A stretch of DNA of 64,000 bases from Hydractinia symbiolongicarpus (GCF_029227915.1 NC_079889.1:2418001-2482000); one strand, 5' to 3'; positions 48,721-60,734 are shown, counted from the stretch's first letter. Program-made: numbers and translations. The notes: a model not told the origin generated them from the letters alone.

Positions 48721-51690
48721 ATAACAAATACATATTTTTTCTGTCAATAATCCATAACCAACGTAATATCGCATAATACTGCATAATACTGCATAATACC
48801 TTTATAATTCATAAAAAATACATAAATTTTCTGTCGATGGCCATACCAACGTAATATCGCATAATACTGCATAATACTGCATAATACCTTCATAATTCAA
48901 AAAAAATACATAAATTTTCTGTCGATGGCCATACCAACGTAATATCGCATAATACTGCATAATACCTTCATAATACTCTCTGTCGTTACATAAAAAATAC
49001 ATATTTTTTCTGTCGATGGCCATACCAACGTAATATCGCATAATACTGCATAATACTGCATAATACCTTCATAATTCATAAAAAATACATAAATTTTCTG
49101 TCGATGGCCATACCAACGTAATATCGCATAATACTGCATAATACCTTCATAATACTCTCTGTCGTTACATAAAAAATACATATTTTTTCTGTCGATGGCC
49201 ATACCAACGTAATATCGCATAATACTGCATAATACTGCATAATACCTTCATAATACATAAAAAATACATAAATTTTCTGTCGATGGCCATACCAACGTAA
49301 TATCGCATAATACTGCATAATACTGCATAATACCTTCATAATTCATAAAAAACACATAAATTTTCTGTCGATGGCCATACCAACGTAATATCGCATAATA
49401 CTGCATAATACTGCATAATACCTTTATAATTCAAAAAAAGTACATAAATTTTCTGTCGATGGCCATAACAACGTAATATCGCATAATACTGCATAATACC
49501 TTCATAATTCATAAAAAACACATAAATTTTCTGTCGATGGCCATACCAACGTAATATCGCATAATACTGCATAATACTGCATAATACCTTTATAATTCAA
49601 AAAAAGTACTTAAATTTTCTGTCGATGGCCATAACAACGTAATATCGCATAATACTGCATAATACCTTCATAATTCATAAAAAACACATAAATTTTCTGT
49701 CGATGGCCATACCAACGTAATATCGCATAATACTGCATAATACCTTCATAATACTCTCTGTCGTTACATAAAAAATACAAAAATTTTCTGTCGATGGCCA
49801 TACCAACGTAATATCGCATAATACTGCATAATGCCTTCATAATACTCTCTATCGTTCCATAAAAAATACATATTTTTTCTGTCAATAATCCATAACTAAC
49901 GTAATATCGCATAATACTGCATAATACTGCATAATACCTTTATAATTCAAAAAAAGTACATAAATTTTCTGTCGATGGCCATAACAACGTAATATCGCAT
50001 AATACTGCATAATACCTTCATAATTCAAAAAAAGTACTTAAATTTTCTGTCGATGGCCATAACAACGTAATATCGCATAATACTGCATAATACCTTCATA
50101 ATTCATAAAAAACACATAAATTTTCTGTCGATGGCCATACCAACGTAATATCGCATAATACTGCATAATACTGCATAATACCTTTATAATTCAAAAAAAG
50201 TACATAAATTTTCTGTCGATGGCCATAACAACGTAATATCGCATAATACTGCATAATACCTTCATAATTCATAAAAAACACATAAATTTTCTGTCGATGG
50301 CCATACCAACGTAATATCGCATAATACTGCATAATACCTTTATAATTCAAAAAAAGTACTTAAATTTTCTGTCGATGGCCATAACAACGTAATATCGCAT
50401 AATACTGCATAATACTGCATAATACCTTTATAATTCAAAAAAAGTACTTAAATTTTCTGTCGATGGCCATAACAACGTAATATCGCATAATACTGCATAA
50501 TACCTTCATAATACATAAAAAATACATAAATTTTCTGTCGATGGCCATACCAACGTAATATCGCATAATACTGCATAATACTGCATAATACCTTCATAAT
50601 TCATAAAAAACACATAAATTTTCTGTCGATGGCCATACCAACGTAATATCGCATAATACTGCATAATACTGCATAATACCTTTATAATTCAAAAAAAGTA
50701 CATAAATTTTCTGTCGATGGCCATAACAACGTAATATCGCATAATACTGCATAATACCTTCATAATTCATAAAAAACACATAAATTTTCTGTCGATGGCC
50801 ATACCAACGTAATATCGCATAATACTGCATAATACTGCATAATACCTTTATAATTCAAAAAAAGTACTTAAATTTTCTGTCGATGGCCATAACAACGTAA
50901 CATCGCATAATACTGCATAATACCTTCATAATTCATAAAAAACACATAAATTTTCTGTCGATGGCCATACCAACGTAATATCGCATAATACTGCATAATA
51001 CCTTCATAATACTCTCTGTCGTTACATAAAAAATACAAAAATTTTCTGTCGATGGCCATACCAACGTAATATCGCATAATACTGCATAATGCCTTCATAA
51101 TACTCTCTATCGTTCCATAAAAAATACATATTTTTTCTGTCAATAATCCATAACCAACGTAATATCGCATAATACTGCATAATACTGCATAATACCTTTA
51201 TAATTCAAAAAAAGTACATAAATTTTCTGTCGATGGCCATAACAACGTAATATCGCATAATACTGCATAATACCTTCATAATTCAAAAAAAGTACTTAAA
51301 TTTTCTGTCGATGGCCATAACAACGTAATATCGCATAATACTGCATAATACCTTCATAATTCATAAAAAACACATAAATTTTCTGTCGATGGCCATACCA
51401 ACGTAATATCGCATAATACTGCATAATACTGCATAATACCTTTATAATTCAAAAAAAGTACATAAATTTTCTGTCGATGGCCATAACAACGTAATATCGC
51501 ATAATACTGCATAATACTGCATAATACCTTCATAATTCATAAAAAGTACATAAATTTTCTGTCGATGGCCATACCAACGTAATATCGCATAATACTGCAT
51601 AATACCTTCATAATAATGTCTGTCGCTTCATAAAAACTACATATTTTTTCTGTCGATGGCCATAACCAACGTAATATTCCAGAATATTTC
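48721..51690. repeat. 3-kb satellite with 78/88/91-bp units and higher-order structure
   Basis: About 34 units share CTGTCGATGGCCATA, AACGTAATATCGCATA and ACCTTCATAATTC segments. Successive CTGTCGATGG positions (48831, 48919, 49010, 49098, 49189, 49277, 49365, 49453, 49531, 49619, 49697, 49788) give spacings of 88, 91 and 78. The 78/88 difference is one extra 10-bp subunit GCATAATACT. The 91 variant has a CTCTCTGTCGTTACA insert. Blocks repeat at larger scale: 49610-49912 recurs at 50868-51170, a 1258-bp period. It generates long frames with a repeated Tyr-rich peptide that I treat as non-coding. The edge units (48721-48760, 51620-51680) are the most diverged. Confidence 0.93.
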
Positions 51691-52660
51691 GCATAACTGC
51701 CATTTACGGAAAGCTGTTTTTATAAAGTAGACAAAGTTTGAGGTTGGATACACATCCATACACAAACAGAAACGATATTTCGCTCAAATATCCTTTTGCA
51801 ACAAGACATAATAACGGCCCTATTGCAGGCTAAACAAAGAGGCGTTTTTGTACAATATATTGAACAGGCGGTGGTGTTCTATGCCCACCGATAGCCAATA
51901 GAAAAGATATTTTGGACTAATACCCCCGCGAAATTACATATCACAAGTTCTAAAAAATGCAAATCTGAGGCAAGGCATTATACTATAAATTTACCGGGCT
52001 TTACTGTTATGTACTTATCCGTACAGCTGTAGAAACAAGTGTCCTCCCTGAAAATGACGCATCAAAAGCGCTAAAGCAGGCCAATCAATCCAAAGACATT
52101 ACGTGTGTTTTTTATTTCTTTTTTTCGGTGCAGTATTTCAATAGTATAGCTTGATTAGTTCTTAAACCAAATGAATTCTTAGATGCATAAAAATTTAAAT
52201 GTTCCATTGATTTTTGTCCGACTGAAGAAGCTGCTGCCGTAGAGAAGCTATATCACATTAAAGTTTAGAGCCGTTTACGATGAAATTATTCCATTGTTTG
52301 TAGTTAAAATTTGACAGGTCATAACTTTTTATCGGCAAAGGCTCTTAGGCTGAAATTCTGTAGAAGGCATGTCAGTAATATAACGTATCATTAGGAAAAA
52401 GATGGAAGAATTCCAAATTAAAAGTCAAAACTTCTATTTACATGGAACAAAGATGTTCCAAAAAGGCATAAGTATAAAATTTATCTCATTTAAAGAGTCT
52501 CCGTAGATTTGATATTCCATTGAAGTTAGGATCAGAGTACAAAAGCTGAAAATAGTTCTAAATAATGTAATTATTATTGGCTATTGTTAAAAAATCATAT
52601 GGTGAGTTAACAAGATCAACTTTATGAGCAACTGACCGAAAAACCAATAGACGTATGATA
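51691..52660. other. Spacer right of the satellite, no gene seen
   Basis: No open frame or RNA gene that I can support. Moderately AT-rich, no obvious tandem structure. Confidence 0.4.
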
Positions 52661-52664
52661 TCGT

Positions 52665-52800
52665 TAGTCTTTTTATTAATAGCGGTATTTTGCCTGTTTG
52701 TCCGCGAAAAGCGCGTCCTGTTAATTAATCACGAAATTCTTATATCTGCACAAAATACCAAATGCGATATATATTTACCGACTTTGTTTTATTCTCCCGC
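52665..52800 (+). repeat. Dispersed AATAGCCGT repeat, copy 1 (diverged)
   Basis: Shares the order TTTTTATTAATAGCGGTATTTTG, TGTCCGCGAAAA.CGCGTCCTGTTA, CACGAAAT, AATGCGATATAT with better copies at 57735-57865. It lacks the hairpin end. Confidence 0.6.
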
Positions 52801-52984
52801 GTGTAGCATTCAATTGCAACGCCTGATTTTTTTTGAAAAACCAATCCGAGATTTTGCAGCCACGACAAAGGGATGTGTAAAGCAGAGAGCAGTGTTATTA
52901 CGGCCATTTTGAAAGTTGCGTAACGTTGACGTTGCTAAGTCTGTCCTTGTTTTTTTATATATTTTTACATTGCTTGGAAGCCTC

Positions 52985-53262
52985 GACTTTCGAATTACAA
53001 ATCCCACATTAAAAAGAAGATACCATCTTGCAAAGTTGTGAAACATTTTATTGATGAATGCCCTAATGCCTCCGTGCAAAATATTGGGTTTATTATAGTT
53101 GATGTTGTGAACAATGGAGAGAATTTAACAAACAGGCAAATTGATAGTTTGCTATTAGATAAAGAAAAATTCTGGATAGGGACACTCGTCACACAACATC
53201 AGGGACTTAATGGTTCTCATGACTGGAATAGAACTAAAAGAACAGAAAAATGCAAGTTGTAG
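52985..53262 (+). mobile_element. GIY-YIG C-terminal fragment of a Penelope-like retroelement
   Basis: The plus-strand frame has KHFIDECPN, then a spaced IGFIIVDVV, then KEKFWIGTLVTQHQGLNGSH and DWNRTKR before the stop at 53260-53262. The FWI..L.T...GLN...DW signature is what I recall from GIY-YIG endonuclease ends of Penelope-like elements in invertebrates. Only the C-terminal ~75-90 codons are present, so this is a 5'-truncated copy. A matching reverse transcriptase fragment lies at 58000-58330, though it need not be the same insertion. Confidence 0.65.
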
Positions 53263-53384
53263 AAACCGTGTGTTAAGTTGATAGTAGGATGATGGTGATG
53301 GAAACCAGTTTTAAACCCTTGTGTATTTAATTGTATATAATTTATTTTTATCACTATATAAGATATTTTAATTGTTAATACTGT

Positions 53385-53460
53385 ATTGTAAGCGATACTG
53401 AAGAAGTCAGTCGATGAACTGACGAAAATTTTAAATAATAAAATCTTTTTACTTAATTCT
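53385..53460 (+). ncRNA. Hammerhead-ribozyme-like motif after the Penelope-like fragment
   Basis: CTGAAGA (53398-53404) fits the hammerhead core CUGANGA. A 6-bp stem GTCAGT/ACTGAC (53406-53411 and 53418-53423) follows with a 6-nt loop, then GAAA (53424-53427). Next comes a possible stem III (TTTTA ... TAAAA) ending in ATC, a permitted NUH cleavage triplet. One extra A lies before stem II and another after GAA, so activity is doubtful. Penelope-like elements are known to carry such ribozymes, which supports the reading. Confidence 0.4.
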
Positions 53461-53529
53461 TGATGTAGTCATCTATCTTGTTGGTTATTCCTATAGCTAC
53501 AATTTGTGTTCATATATATATATATATAT

Positions 53530-53800
53530 ATTTCAAAAATCGAATTTACTAAAACAACTGAATTTTATATGTATGGATTGCTTCTTAATACCGGTAAATT
53601 ATCTCCGTAAATGTTTTTTCTAAAGACCGAATTTACTAAAAGAACTGAATATCATGGATTGCTTGTATGGATTGCTTCTTAATGCGGGTAAATTATCTCC
53701 CCAAACGTGTTTTTTCAAAGACCGAATTTACTGAAACAATGTGTATGGATTGCTTTTAAATACGGGAAATTCATCCCTAAGCTTTTTTTGTGGTTAATCA
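53530..53800 (+). repeat. Minisatellite with ~90-bp unit (ATGTATGGATTGCTTCTTAA family)
   Basis: Three diverged units contain ACCGAATTTACTAAAACAAC, a TATGGATTGCTTCTTAAT stretch and GGTAAATTATCTCC. The same family occurs in opposite orientation at 61690-62070. Confidence 0.75.
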
Positions 53801-54226
53801 AAACAAGCTGAACTATGGATTTGTTCCCTTTTGGCAGCTTTTCCCAATATGCAAAAAAATATTACAAACGTTTTACACTACGACACAAAATGAAAAATAT
53901 TCAAAAGGAAGTCGAACGGAAAAATATTTTTAGGCCCTAATTTTTACTTGTCTATTGGACTTTAACTTTAAGATTGCAAAAGTTAAGGCCTGGTTGACAA
54001 TTGTCTATCTATCAATAATTTTATATTTTAAATTTAACTGAACCACCATGAATTCGTCATGCTTGCTGTGAATCTAGGTTATCGCGACTTTGAGTTTCTT
54101 CACTAAAGATATAAATAAAAATGGAACAAATCTTATTCGTTAATACGAAAGGGTTTCTTGAGATTGATAACAACGAACATTCGAGCATTTCTCTAACATG
54201 AAAACAGTTAATATGTTCGGACTAAC

Positions 54227-54551
54227 CTTCACTTGTTGTAAAGATTCTTTGTTCTCTAATGCTTTCACCATCGTTTCTGTCGGCAATATCTTTTGTCTGT
54301 TCTCTATAAACCATAAAAAAAGCACAACATAGCAATTAAATTGTTATATCCAATTGATTATTTTCTGTCACGTTGATTTTTGGACTTTTTAACTGAAAGT
54401 AATAGTACGTGCAACCCACTACACAACATTACTTTTATATTTTTTTTCAAATTAAACCTCAAATCAAATTTCAAATCTCAAATCAAATTTAATAAAAACT
54501 TACCATTGGCTGCCTAACCCAGTATTTTCCTTTTGGCATTACAGCATTTAT
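54227..54551 (-). other. Two possible spliced exons of an unidentified gene
   Basis: 54551-54504 is flanked by TAG and GTAAGT and is open in one frame only (INAVMPKGKYWVRQPM). 54303-54227 is flanked by TAG and GTTAGT and is open in two frames. The phases do not join directly, because the frame following exon one has a stop in the second. They may belong to different transcripts or be chance. No family recognised. Confidence 0.25.
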
Positions 54552-54678
54552 CTAAACAAAATTACTTAAATAGTTATGTGAATGTTTTACAAAGATTTTC
54601 CTAAAAAAAATAAGTTTCCTCAAATAATTATTTTTTAACATAAAAAATAAATGAATGATAAACATTTATCTTATATAC

Positions 54679-54765
<87 letters not shown>

Positions 54766-54775
54766 CAGGCAAAGT
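54679..54775. repeat. (TA)n microsatellite
   Basis: About 95 bp of uninterrupted TA dinucleotides. The longest pure dinucleotide run in the window; length is likely to vary between individuals. Confidence 0.95.
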
Positions 54776-54948
54776 GGATATGTTCATTTTCCTTTGATCT
54801 TACCGAAATTTTCTTTGAAGTAACTGAAAAATGCATGTCTAATATGTTAAATTTTCTGACGTTACGGCGCGACGTCAATAAGACTACTTTAACGTTAATA
54901 TTCTATATTAAATAAATGAAGCCATTACAGTGCACTTAAAGCTTTGAG

Positions 54949-55302
54949 GCCAAATAACTTGAAAACGAGGTGGTGACGTCAGTGATTTTTTACCACGTAA
55001 GTAACTAGGGACCACCCGGGACCAATTTGGGTAAGTTTCCCAAGCCTGGGTCCCCGAATCCGTTTCGGAATGGAAAGGTTGAGGACGTCATCACAAAACC
55101 TTCAAACCCCAATATCTCTGCAACCGCCAAATAACTTGAAAACGAGGTGGTGACGTCAGTGATTTTTCACCACGTAAGTAACTAGGGATCACCCGGGACC
55201 AATTTGGGTAAGTTTCCCAAGCCTGGGTCCCCGAATCCGTTTCGGAATGGAAAGGTTGAGGACGTCATCACAAAACCTTCAAACCCCAATATCTCTGCAA
55301 CC
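54949..55302. repeat. 177-bp tandem duplication with CRE-like TGACGTCA sites
   Basis: 54949-55125 and 55126-55302 are almost identical. Each has GGTGACGTCAGTGATTTTT near its start and GAGGACGTCATCACAAAACC near its end. It is GC-richer than its surroundings. A diverged continuation to ~55600 repeats the phrase TATCTCCCTAAGCGTTTGTC with further TGACGTC motifs. Confidence 0.88.
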
Positions 55303-57230
55303 GTTTGTCAAAAGTCCATGTTCCTATACATTTTCTTGATCTGCATTTCAAGATCTATACGATGAATGCATCGGGTGTACGAATTAAGAAATTTTTTGGA
55401 ACTTTTGGTAGGGACTTTGCTGACGTCAGAAAAATTTTTAAGCCCTTATATCTCCCTAAGCGTTTGTCAAAAACATACGATACCATACATTATTTTGGTC
55501 AACGTTTCAACCTCCACACCTTACAGACAACGAATGACTAACTTTAACCAATTTTCTTTTTGTATATGCACTGCTGACGTCGGCAAAAAATCTAAAGCAA
55601 CCTATTTTTCCATTGTTCTTCTGCCTTAGTGGATTTTCACATGGGCTTTATCAACTAGTCTTGTATAAGTAATCAGCTAAATTTACACTGAAAACACGAT
55701 TCTTATACAAGCTGGCACTTTTTTCTTCATACAACCCATCACTGCACCTAAATGAACAGGGTCACTTTAGAGAAGGATCATGCAATCATTACATGCAGTC
55801 TTTTATGAAGTTTTTTTCCAACAATTTTTTTACTTCTTTATCCACAGAGACTGTAAATACATTCTCAAACACACATAACTTACTCGTAACACACATTATA
55901 TTGCCATTACAATCTATGGAAATCTATGTATAGTTAGTTAAAAAGCCTTAATGACACTGATTTCTCTTGTGTATTTAGTGTTAGTTTATTTCTTTTGGTT
56001 ATCACTTCTGTTGTCCATCTTCTCTTTAATAATAGCCGTATTCTGTATATTCAAAATGGTTGTGCGCGGCTTTTATCAGAAAATTTTGGGAAAACCCCGC
56101 AGAATCAGATTTTTACCAATGAAGGAAAGATAAAGCAATCTGAGCTACGGCCATTTTAAAAGCTGTGGCATTGACGGTTAATCTGTTTTTGTCTTCAAAA
56201 AGGTTTTCATTTTTGTTTTTTACATATTTTTACATGTTAAGATAAATATATTCTCACGTTTTGTAGCTAAGTACAAATCTCAAACCCAAAAATTTCTTGA
56301 TTTTTGGCTAGGAACGAAGTTTTTAAGGAGCATTCTACAATCAGCTAGCTAGCTAGCCTTAGTTATTACTATTCAGTTTAGTATAACAGCTTTATATCCT
56401 AGCCAGTATTATTTATTTTTATGTTAAAGTTGTGTTTACCTAGCTAGCTCCTTAGCTACTTCTGACCAAAAAGTGAAAGTAGCCAAATGCAGTTTGGCTG
56501 CAACACAATTCTTAATTCTTATGCTAAATGAAGTTAGGCAGATACCACTTTTATTACTGTTATGAAAACTTATGGTGCAAAATAAAATTGCTGAGTATTT
56601 TTTTAACTGAACATGATAACAACAGCAGTTTCCTGGACTTTTTTTAACCGAATTTGCGATGAAGTTCTTTTGAAAAATAGTGTTACGCCTATACTCATGT
56701 GTGACATGGTAAATTGGTATTACATCTGTATGGATGTGTCACATTATTTACCCGTACTAAATGGTCAGCTAACACTCACCGGGAACATTATCCGAAAAAT
56801 AAAAAAGGTTTGCCAGAAAGTTTTTGCTATGACGGGGTAACAACAAATTGTAATCTGTGTTTTTATTTCAGCTTAAGTTGTGGAAAGTTATTTGATAAAA
56901 AACATATTACACTGGACACACCATAAAGTTGTGTGCACTTCATTTGATTTACTACATACTACATAACTTTACTAAAGCGCTTTACCTGAATATGTGGCGC
57001 AGTTGACGGCTCTTATTAATCACTCATCCGGGTGTTCAACGGCGGGTAACAGTTACCTAGCCTTTTTACAGAGTGTATTCTGTGTTCTGTAAACCAAAGA
57101 TGCAATGTAGTTTTTTTGAAAAGCGTATTAAGCCTAAAAGCATGTGTGATACAGTTTAGCCAGCTACAACAAAATTCTTAATTAGTAATTCTTATGCCAA
57201 AAGCAGGTAGCTACACCAGACTTATTCCGC
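55303..57230. other. Repeat-rich spacer, no gene seen
   Basis: Contains the diverged tail of the 177-bp repeat (to ~55600) and a partial AATAGCCGT-family copy at ~55990-56120 (CTCTTTAATAATAGCCGTAT). A short direct repeat pairs 56520-56600 with 57180-57250 (CAAAATAAAATTGCTGAG). No gene supported. Confidence 0.45.
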
Positions 57231-57294
57231 AAAATAAAATTGCTGAGCGATTTTTTTAGCTGGACGGGCTGTTTTCTGTGTTTTCACCTAATTG

Positions 57295-57400
57295 GACGAA
57301 AACTTTGTCGGACAAAACTTTTGTCCGACAAAATTTTTCGGACACCTGAAGTTTTCGTCATTTTAGTCCGCGAAAAATTTTGTTCGACGAAAATTTTGTT
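57295..57400. repeat. Cluster of GTCGGACAAAA palindromes
   Basis: 57307-57329 is a perfect hairpin: an 11-bp arm GTCGGACAAAA, one C, and its complement. Neighbouring variants (TTTTTCGGACA, GTCCGCGAAAAATTTTG, TTCGACGAAAATTTTG) continue the pattern. Confidence 0.7.
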
Positions 57401-57464
57401 TATTCTGGATTTTTGTTATTTCTTATTTAAACAAAGTTTGTACAATAAAAAGTTTTCAAATCAA

Positions 57465-57625
57465 GTGGCAATTCAGTTGAAACGAGGCATTGATCCTGCG
57501 GATGTGAAGATTTCCTCAAAGTTGTTAGATTTAAAACCAGTCCACGCTTCCTGAATCGTTCAACTTTACCACTATTTAAGCAACGAAGCAGAAATTATCA
57601 TCAACGGGTTTGATGCATCTTAATT
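57465..57625 (+). mobile_element. Relic of a DDE-type transposase C-terminus
   Basis: The plus-strand frame reads VAIQLKRGIDPADVKISSKL then LLDLKPVHAS, a stop, and in the same frame IVQLYHYLSNEAEIIINGFD. The LKRGIDP..VKI...L.DLKPLHA.WIV.LY pattern recurs in cnidarian transposase-like proteins in my memory. Only a fragment remains, with an internal stop. Low certainty on the superfamily. Confidence 0.4.
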
Positions 57626-57734
57626 ACAAAAGCTGTTAAAAACGCACAATCTGTTGTGGACATGTTAAAAATCCGGTTACAAGCATTTAAATTCTGTAAG
57701 AAGTGAAGGAATGCTTCTGCTGTCCTTCTTCTCT

Positions 57735-57865
57735 TCTCTTTAATAATAGCCGTATTTTGTCTGTCTGTCCGCGAAAACCGCGTCCTGTTACAGAAACACG
57801 AAACACGAAATGCGATATATAAGGGACGGGCGACCCCGTGGATTTTTCCACGGGTTAACGGCTAG
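57735..57865 (+). repeat. Dispersed AATAGCCGT repeat with hairpin end, best copy
   Basis: Reads TTTAATAATAGCCGTATTTT, GTCTGTCTGTCCGCGAAAA, CGCGTCCTGTTAC, ACGAAATGCGATATATAAG, GGACGGGCGACC, then a hairpin CCCGTGGA-TTTT-TCCACGGG and TTAACGGCTAGTT. A second copy follows directly. Confidence 0.8.
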
Positions 57866-57988
57866 TTAATAATAGCCGTCGTCTGTCTGTCTGCCATTAA
57901 AGACGCTTCCTGTTACGAAAACATGAAATGCGATATATAAAGGACAGGCGACCCCATGGATTCTTCCACGGGTTAACGACTAGTTTGT
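57866..57988 (+). repeat. Dispersed AATAGCCGT repeat, tandem second copy
   Basis: Begins AATAATAGCCGTCGTCTGTC, contains AAATGCGATATATAAAGGAC and ends with the same hairpin (CCCATGGA/TCCACGGG, one mismatch) and TTAACGACTAGTT. It abuts the first copy without a gap. Confidence 0.8.
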
Positions 57989-57999
57989 AATAATTGCCG

Positions 58000-58335
58000 A
58001 GTTGTTTGGTTTTAAAAGGAATCGTAGAATCGTGCTTTTTCACTGGTGCATGACCGCTCTCCACCACGAGCCTATATCCCACTGACTCAGCCCCTGGCAA
58101 ACTGTATGGTACTGTCAAAGTACACAAGCTTAAAACAGACGACGTTGCCGATTTACCTCTCAGACCAATCATCTCAAAGGTTGGAACGGCATCATACGAA
58201 TCATCATTATTATAAAAATCGCTGAATGTTTTAAGGGGGCTGGCAGCACATTTTAAAAAGTCCAAATATGATGGAAATCTTTTAAAAAGTGCCAGCGCCC
58301 CTAAAATTCTTAGTGTTTTTATCATATTTTGTAAA
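58000..58335 (+). mobile_element. Penelope-like reverse transcriptase fragment
   Basis: The plus strand reads SLYPTDSAPGKLYGTVKVHK, then TDDVADLPLRPIIS and KVGTASYES, then a stop and further RT-like residues. The PKLYG..KIHK ... PLRPI.S..GT..Y sequence is the characteristic N-terminal RT block of Penelope-like elements. A 142-codon minus-strand frame over the same bases (58325-57897) is its shadow. The fragment is short and broken by a stop, so it is a dead copy. Confidence 0.7.
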
Positions 58336-58339
58336 AAGA

Positions 58340-60346
58340 AAACGGAACTGAGTTATCCCTATTGTGAGAACCAAACTTAACTTTGGAATAATAATGGTTT
58401 GAACTAATGTTTAAAATATGTAAACACTATAAAAAATATTTCAAAAGAAATAATATATGTTTTCCTTGTTTTAATTTCTTTCGTGTTAATTTCGTAGTCG
58501 TTAATTTTGTTCCTTTGGTAATTTCTCTGATAAGGTATGTCATTCTTGATTTTAATTCGGAACGTACCGACTTCTAAATTTAATGAATAGAAAAAGTTTT
58601 GAACGATCGTAACTTAACGGATAAACATCGTTTGCCGAGTTATTATTTTAAACAACCCCAAACCACCCTGTCTGCCTGCGTTAAATTTAAAGGTAATATT
58701 AAAACAAAACAAACCATATTTTTAATGTTTTTCTTTTTCTTTTTCCACTTTAAATTATGAAGAACGTTGTGAACTGTTATTTATAGCAGTACATTGTCTT
58801 CGTCGGCAGAGTTTGTTGCCTGTGGCAAAGCGGCTAGCGCTTACTTGACGGCTAAACAAGAGCATAATGCAGCTAATAAAGGAACTTGATCAAGTCCTCG
58901 TTACACAGGCGAGGGCGATATCTGTTGTTAATGTTTTTGCAAACTTGACTTGAAAGTTGTATTTCAAAGCAAGTTATTATTTGTTTACCCTGAGACTATA
59001 TTTCATAGTGATAAAATGTTTTAAGCATTATTTTCAACGAATTGTGAAAACGTGTGGCTAATTTTGATGGAATATACTGATGCATAAGATAACTTTTAAC
59101 TCAATTTAGCCGGCAAGTTACATCAATACAATTTCAATGCTTCCCTAAAAACATTTCGAAAATTAGCTTAATTACTTTTGGTACAAACTTTTTTTCTAAA
59201 CTTTTTTGTCTTCCAGTTACCAACTTTTTTACTCACAGCAAAAAAGAAACAGGAGAAACTAAGGAAAAAAGAAAACCGTGTCCTTTATGGTATATCTTTT
59301 CTTTCATTAACACTTTTTGCTTTTAGCGCGCAATCAACTTGCCCGCGCTTCTCTAGAAATTGCTTGAGGAAATCAAAGATGTTTAAAATGCATTTTAGAG
59401 GTGATGACTAAAATGAACAATATTAAACTGACAGATCTTTTTTACTTTAAAATCTTCGACCAAAGATGGAACATGGGGTTGGCTATTTTTTACGCATACT
59501 TAAATGTCAAATGGGTATTGCTTGCGCTCAGCTCGCTAGTTTCAGGGGCGGCGCCACTAGGGGGCTGGGGGTTCAGCCCTCCCTCTTTGAAAGAGAAAAA
59601 TAACAGAGCTTTTCTGAAGTCCAAGGTGTGGCCGTTTTACGTTGGCTTCCGTTGCGTTGGCTTGATGTAAGTAAAAAAGCTTGTATGATCTGCTGTTTTC
59701 TTTCTTTTTATAAATAACATAACAAAAGAAAACAATATTTACAATTATTTTCTCTAAAGATACGATGCGCATGGACATAATCGAACAAAAAGATGTCACA
59801 CCCTTACCAAAATAAAGATATTTGTCAGGGCTAAAAAAATTCTCACAACAATTAATTTTTTGTCAGAAGGTTTGATTCCACTTCAAAAACGTTATGAGCA
59901 TTTCCTTATTCTTTCTGTTTGAGAATGCGCGGGAAAGCAAATCTTGAAAGATGATGTCCGGTTCATTTTATCACAATGTCTAATGTAGAAACTTTACACA
60001 GCATAATAACTTGAATAATAAAGGACACTGAAAAAAGAAATTAATTTTAAACAAAAGATTTTAAAACTTCGTAAAACCATCTCGTACAATAAAATATATC
60101 GTAAAATTCTAGAGTAGACATCTGCTAACGTATTTTCCAACTGCACAAAAGGCCACTCCACTAACACTTTCGCGCATTCTTTAAATTTTTCGAACTTTCT
60201 TTTTCCAAATCTTGAGACCATGAGTAATAAATACAAGAAATTGCGGAGAAAATCAAAACTGACTTGAAGTATAAGAACTTTAATTAAACTTTCTCATAAA
60301 ATTTGTCCACTTCTGACACTGGCTAATTTCCAAGGTGAATTTCCAT
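58340..60346. other. Spacer, no gene supported
   Basis: No gene I can support. 60236-60110 on the minus strand has a plausible coding look (FGKRKFEKFKECAKVLVEWP) but no convincing splice pair. 59540-59600 holds a GC-rich patch (GGGGCGGCGCCACTAGGGGG) that looks like repeat debris. Confidence 0.4.
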
Positions 60347-60471
60347 TTAAAAGCGAAAGCGGATCGGAACGGACAACATTAGCGCGCTAATAGCTAAAAT
60401 TAAATATAACCCTAAACCAACGTAGACATCATAAGACGCGATGGTTAACTTGGGCTTCAACTTGTCCAAAT
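60347..60471 (-). CDS. Terminal exon of an unidentified membrane protein
   Basis: A TTTAG acceptor at ~60472 is followed by 2 nt that complete a split codon and 40 codons to TAA. The peptide contains LDKLKPKLTIASYDVYVG, then a hydrophobic segment GLYLILAISALML and the end SVPIRFRF. This would be a C-terminal single transmembrane helix with a very short tail. Upstream exons were not found within the window, and the gene cannot simply be joined to 63726-63877, which has its own stop. The family is unknown. Confidence 0.4.
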
Positions 60472-60734
60472 CTAAACAGGGAAAAAAGAAACAATTTACA
60501 TATCGGCCTTGCAGCATATTGCGAAAATATTGCAGCATATTATTGCCACAATATAGTTACATATAATAGATATTGATACAGTGTGAATTTATGGTAAGTC
60601 GTCCACGTATTACTTCCTGAAAATGAAGGAAATATAGTATTCAACATGCGTTAGACCTATGTACGTTCCCAAGCCTTGTAGAGATAATAATGTGCTATTC
60701 TCCATAAAGCACATTGTAGTGAGACTTATCAATG

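Noticed and set aside
48802-51170. Several minus-strand frames encoding a repeated Tyr-rich peptide
   Set aside because: They are translations of the satellite units; the frame is lost whenever the unit length changes and no start or splice context supports a gene.
48721-51690. CRISPR-like array
   Set aside because: Units are 78-91 bp with no unique spacers, in a eukaryotic genome.
57897-58325. 142-codon minus-strand frame
   Set aside because: The plus strand of the same bases encodes recognisable Penelope-like RT motifs; the minus frame matches nothing.
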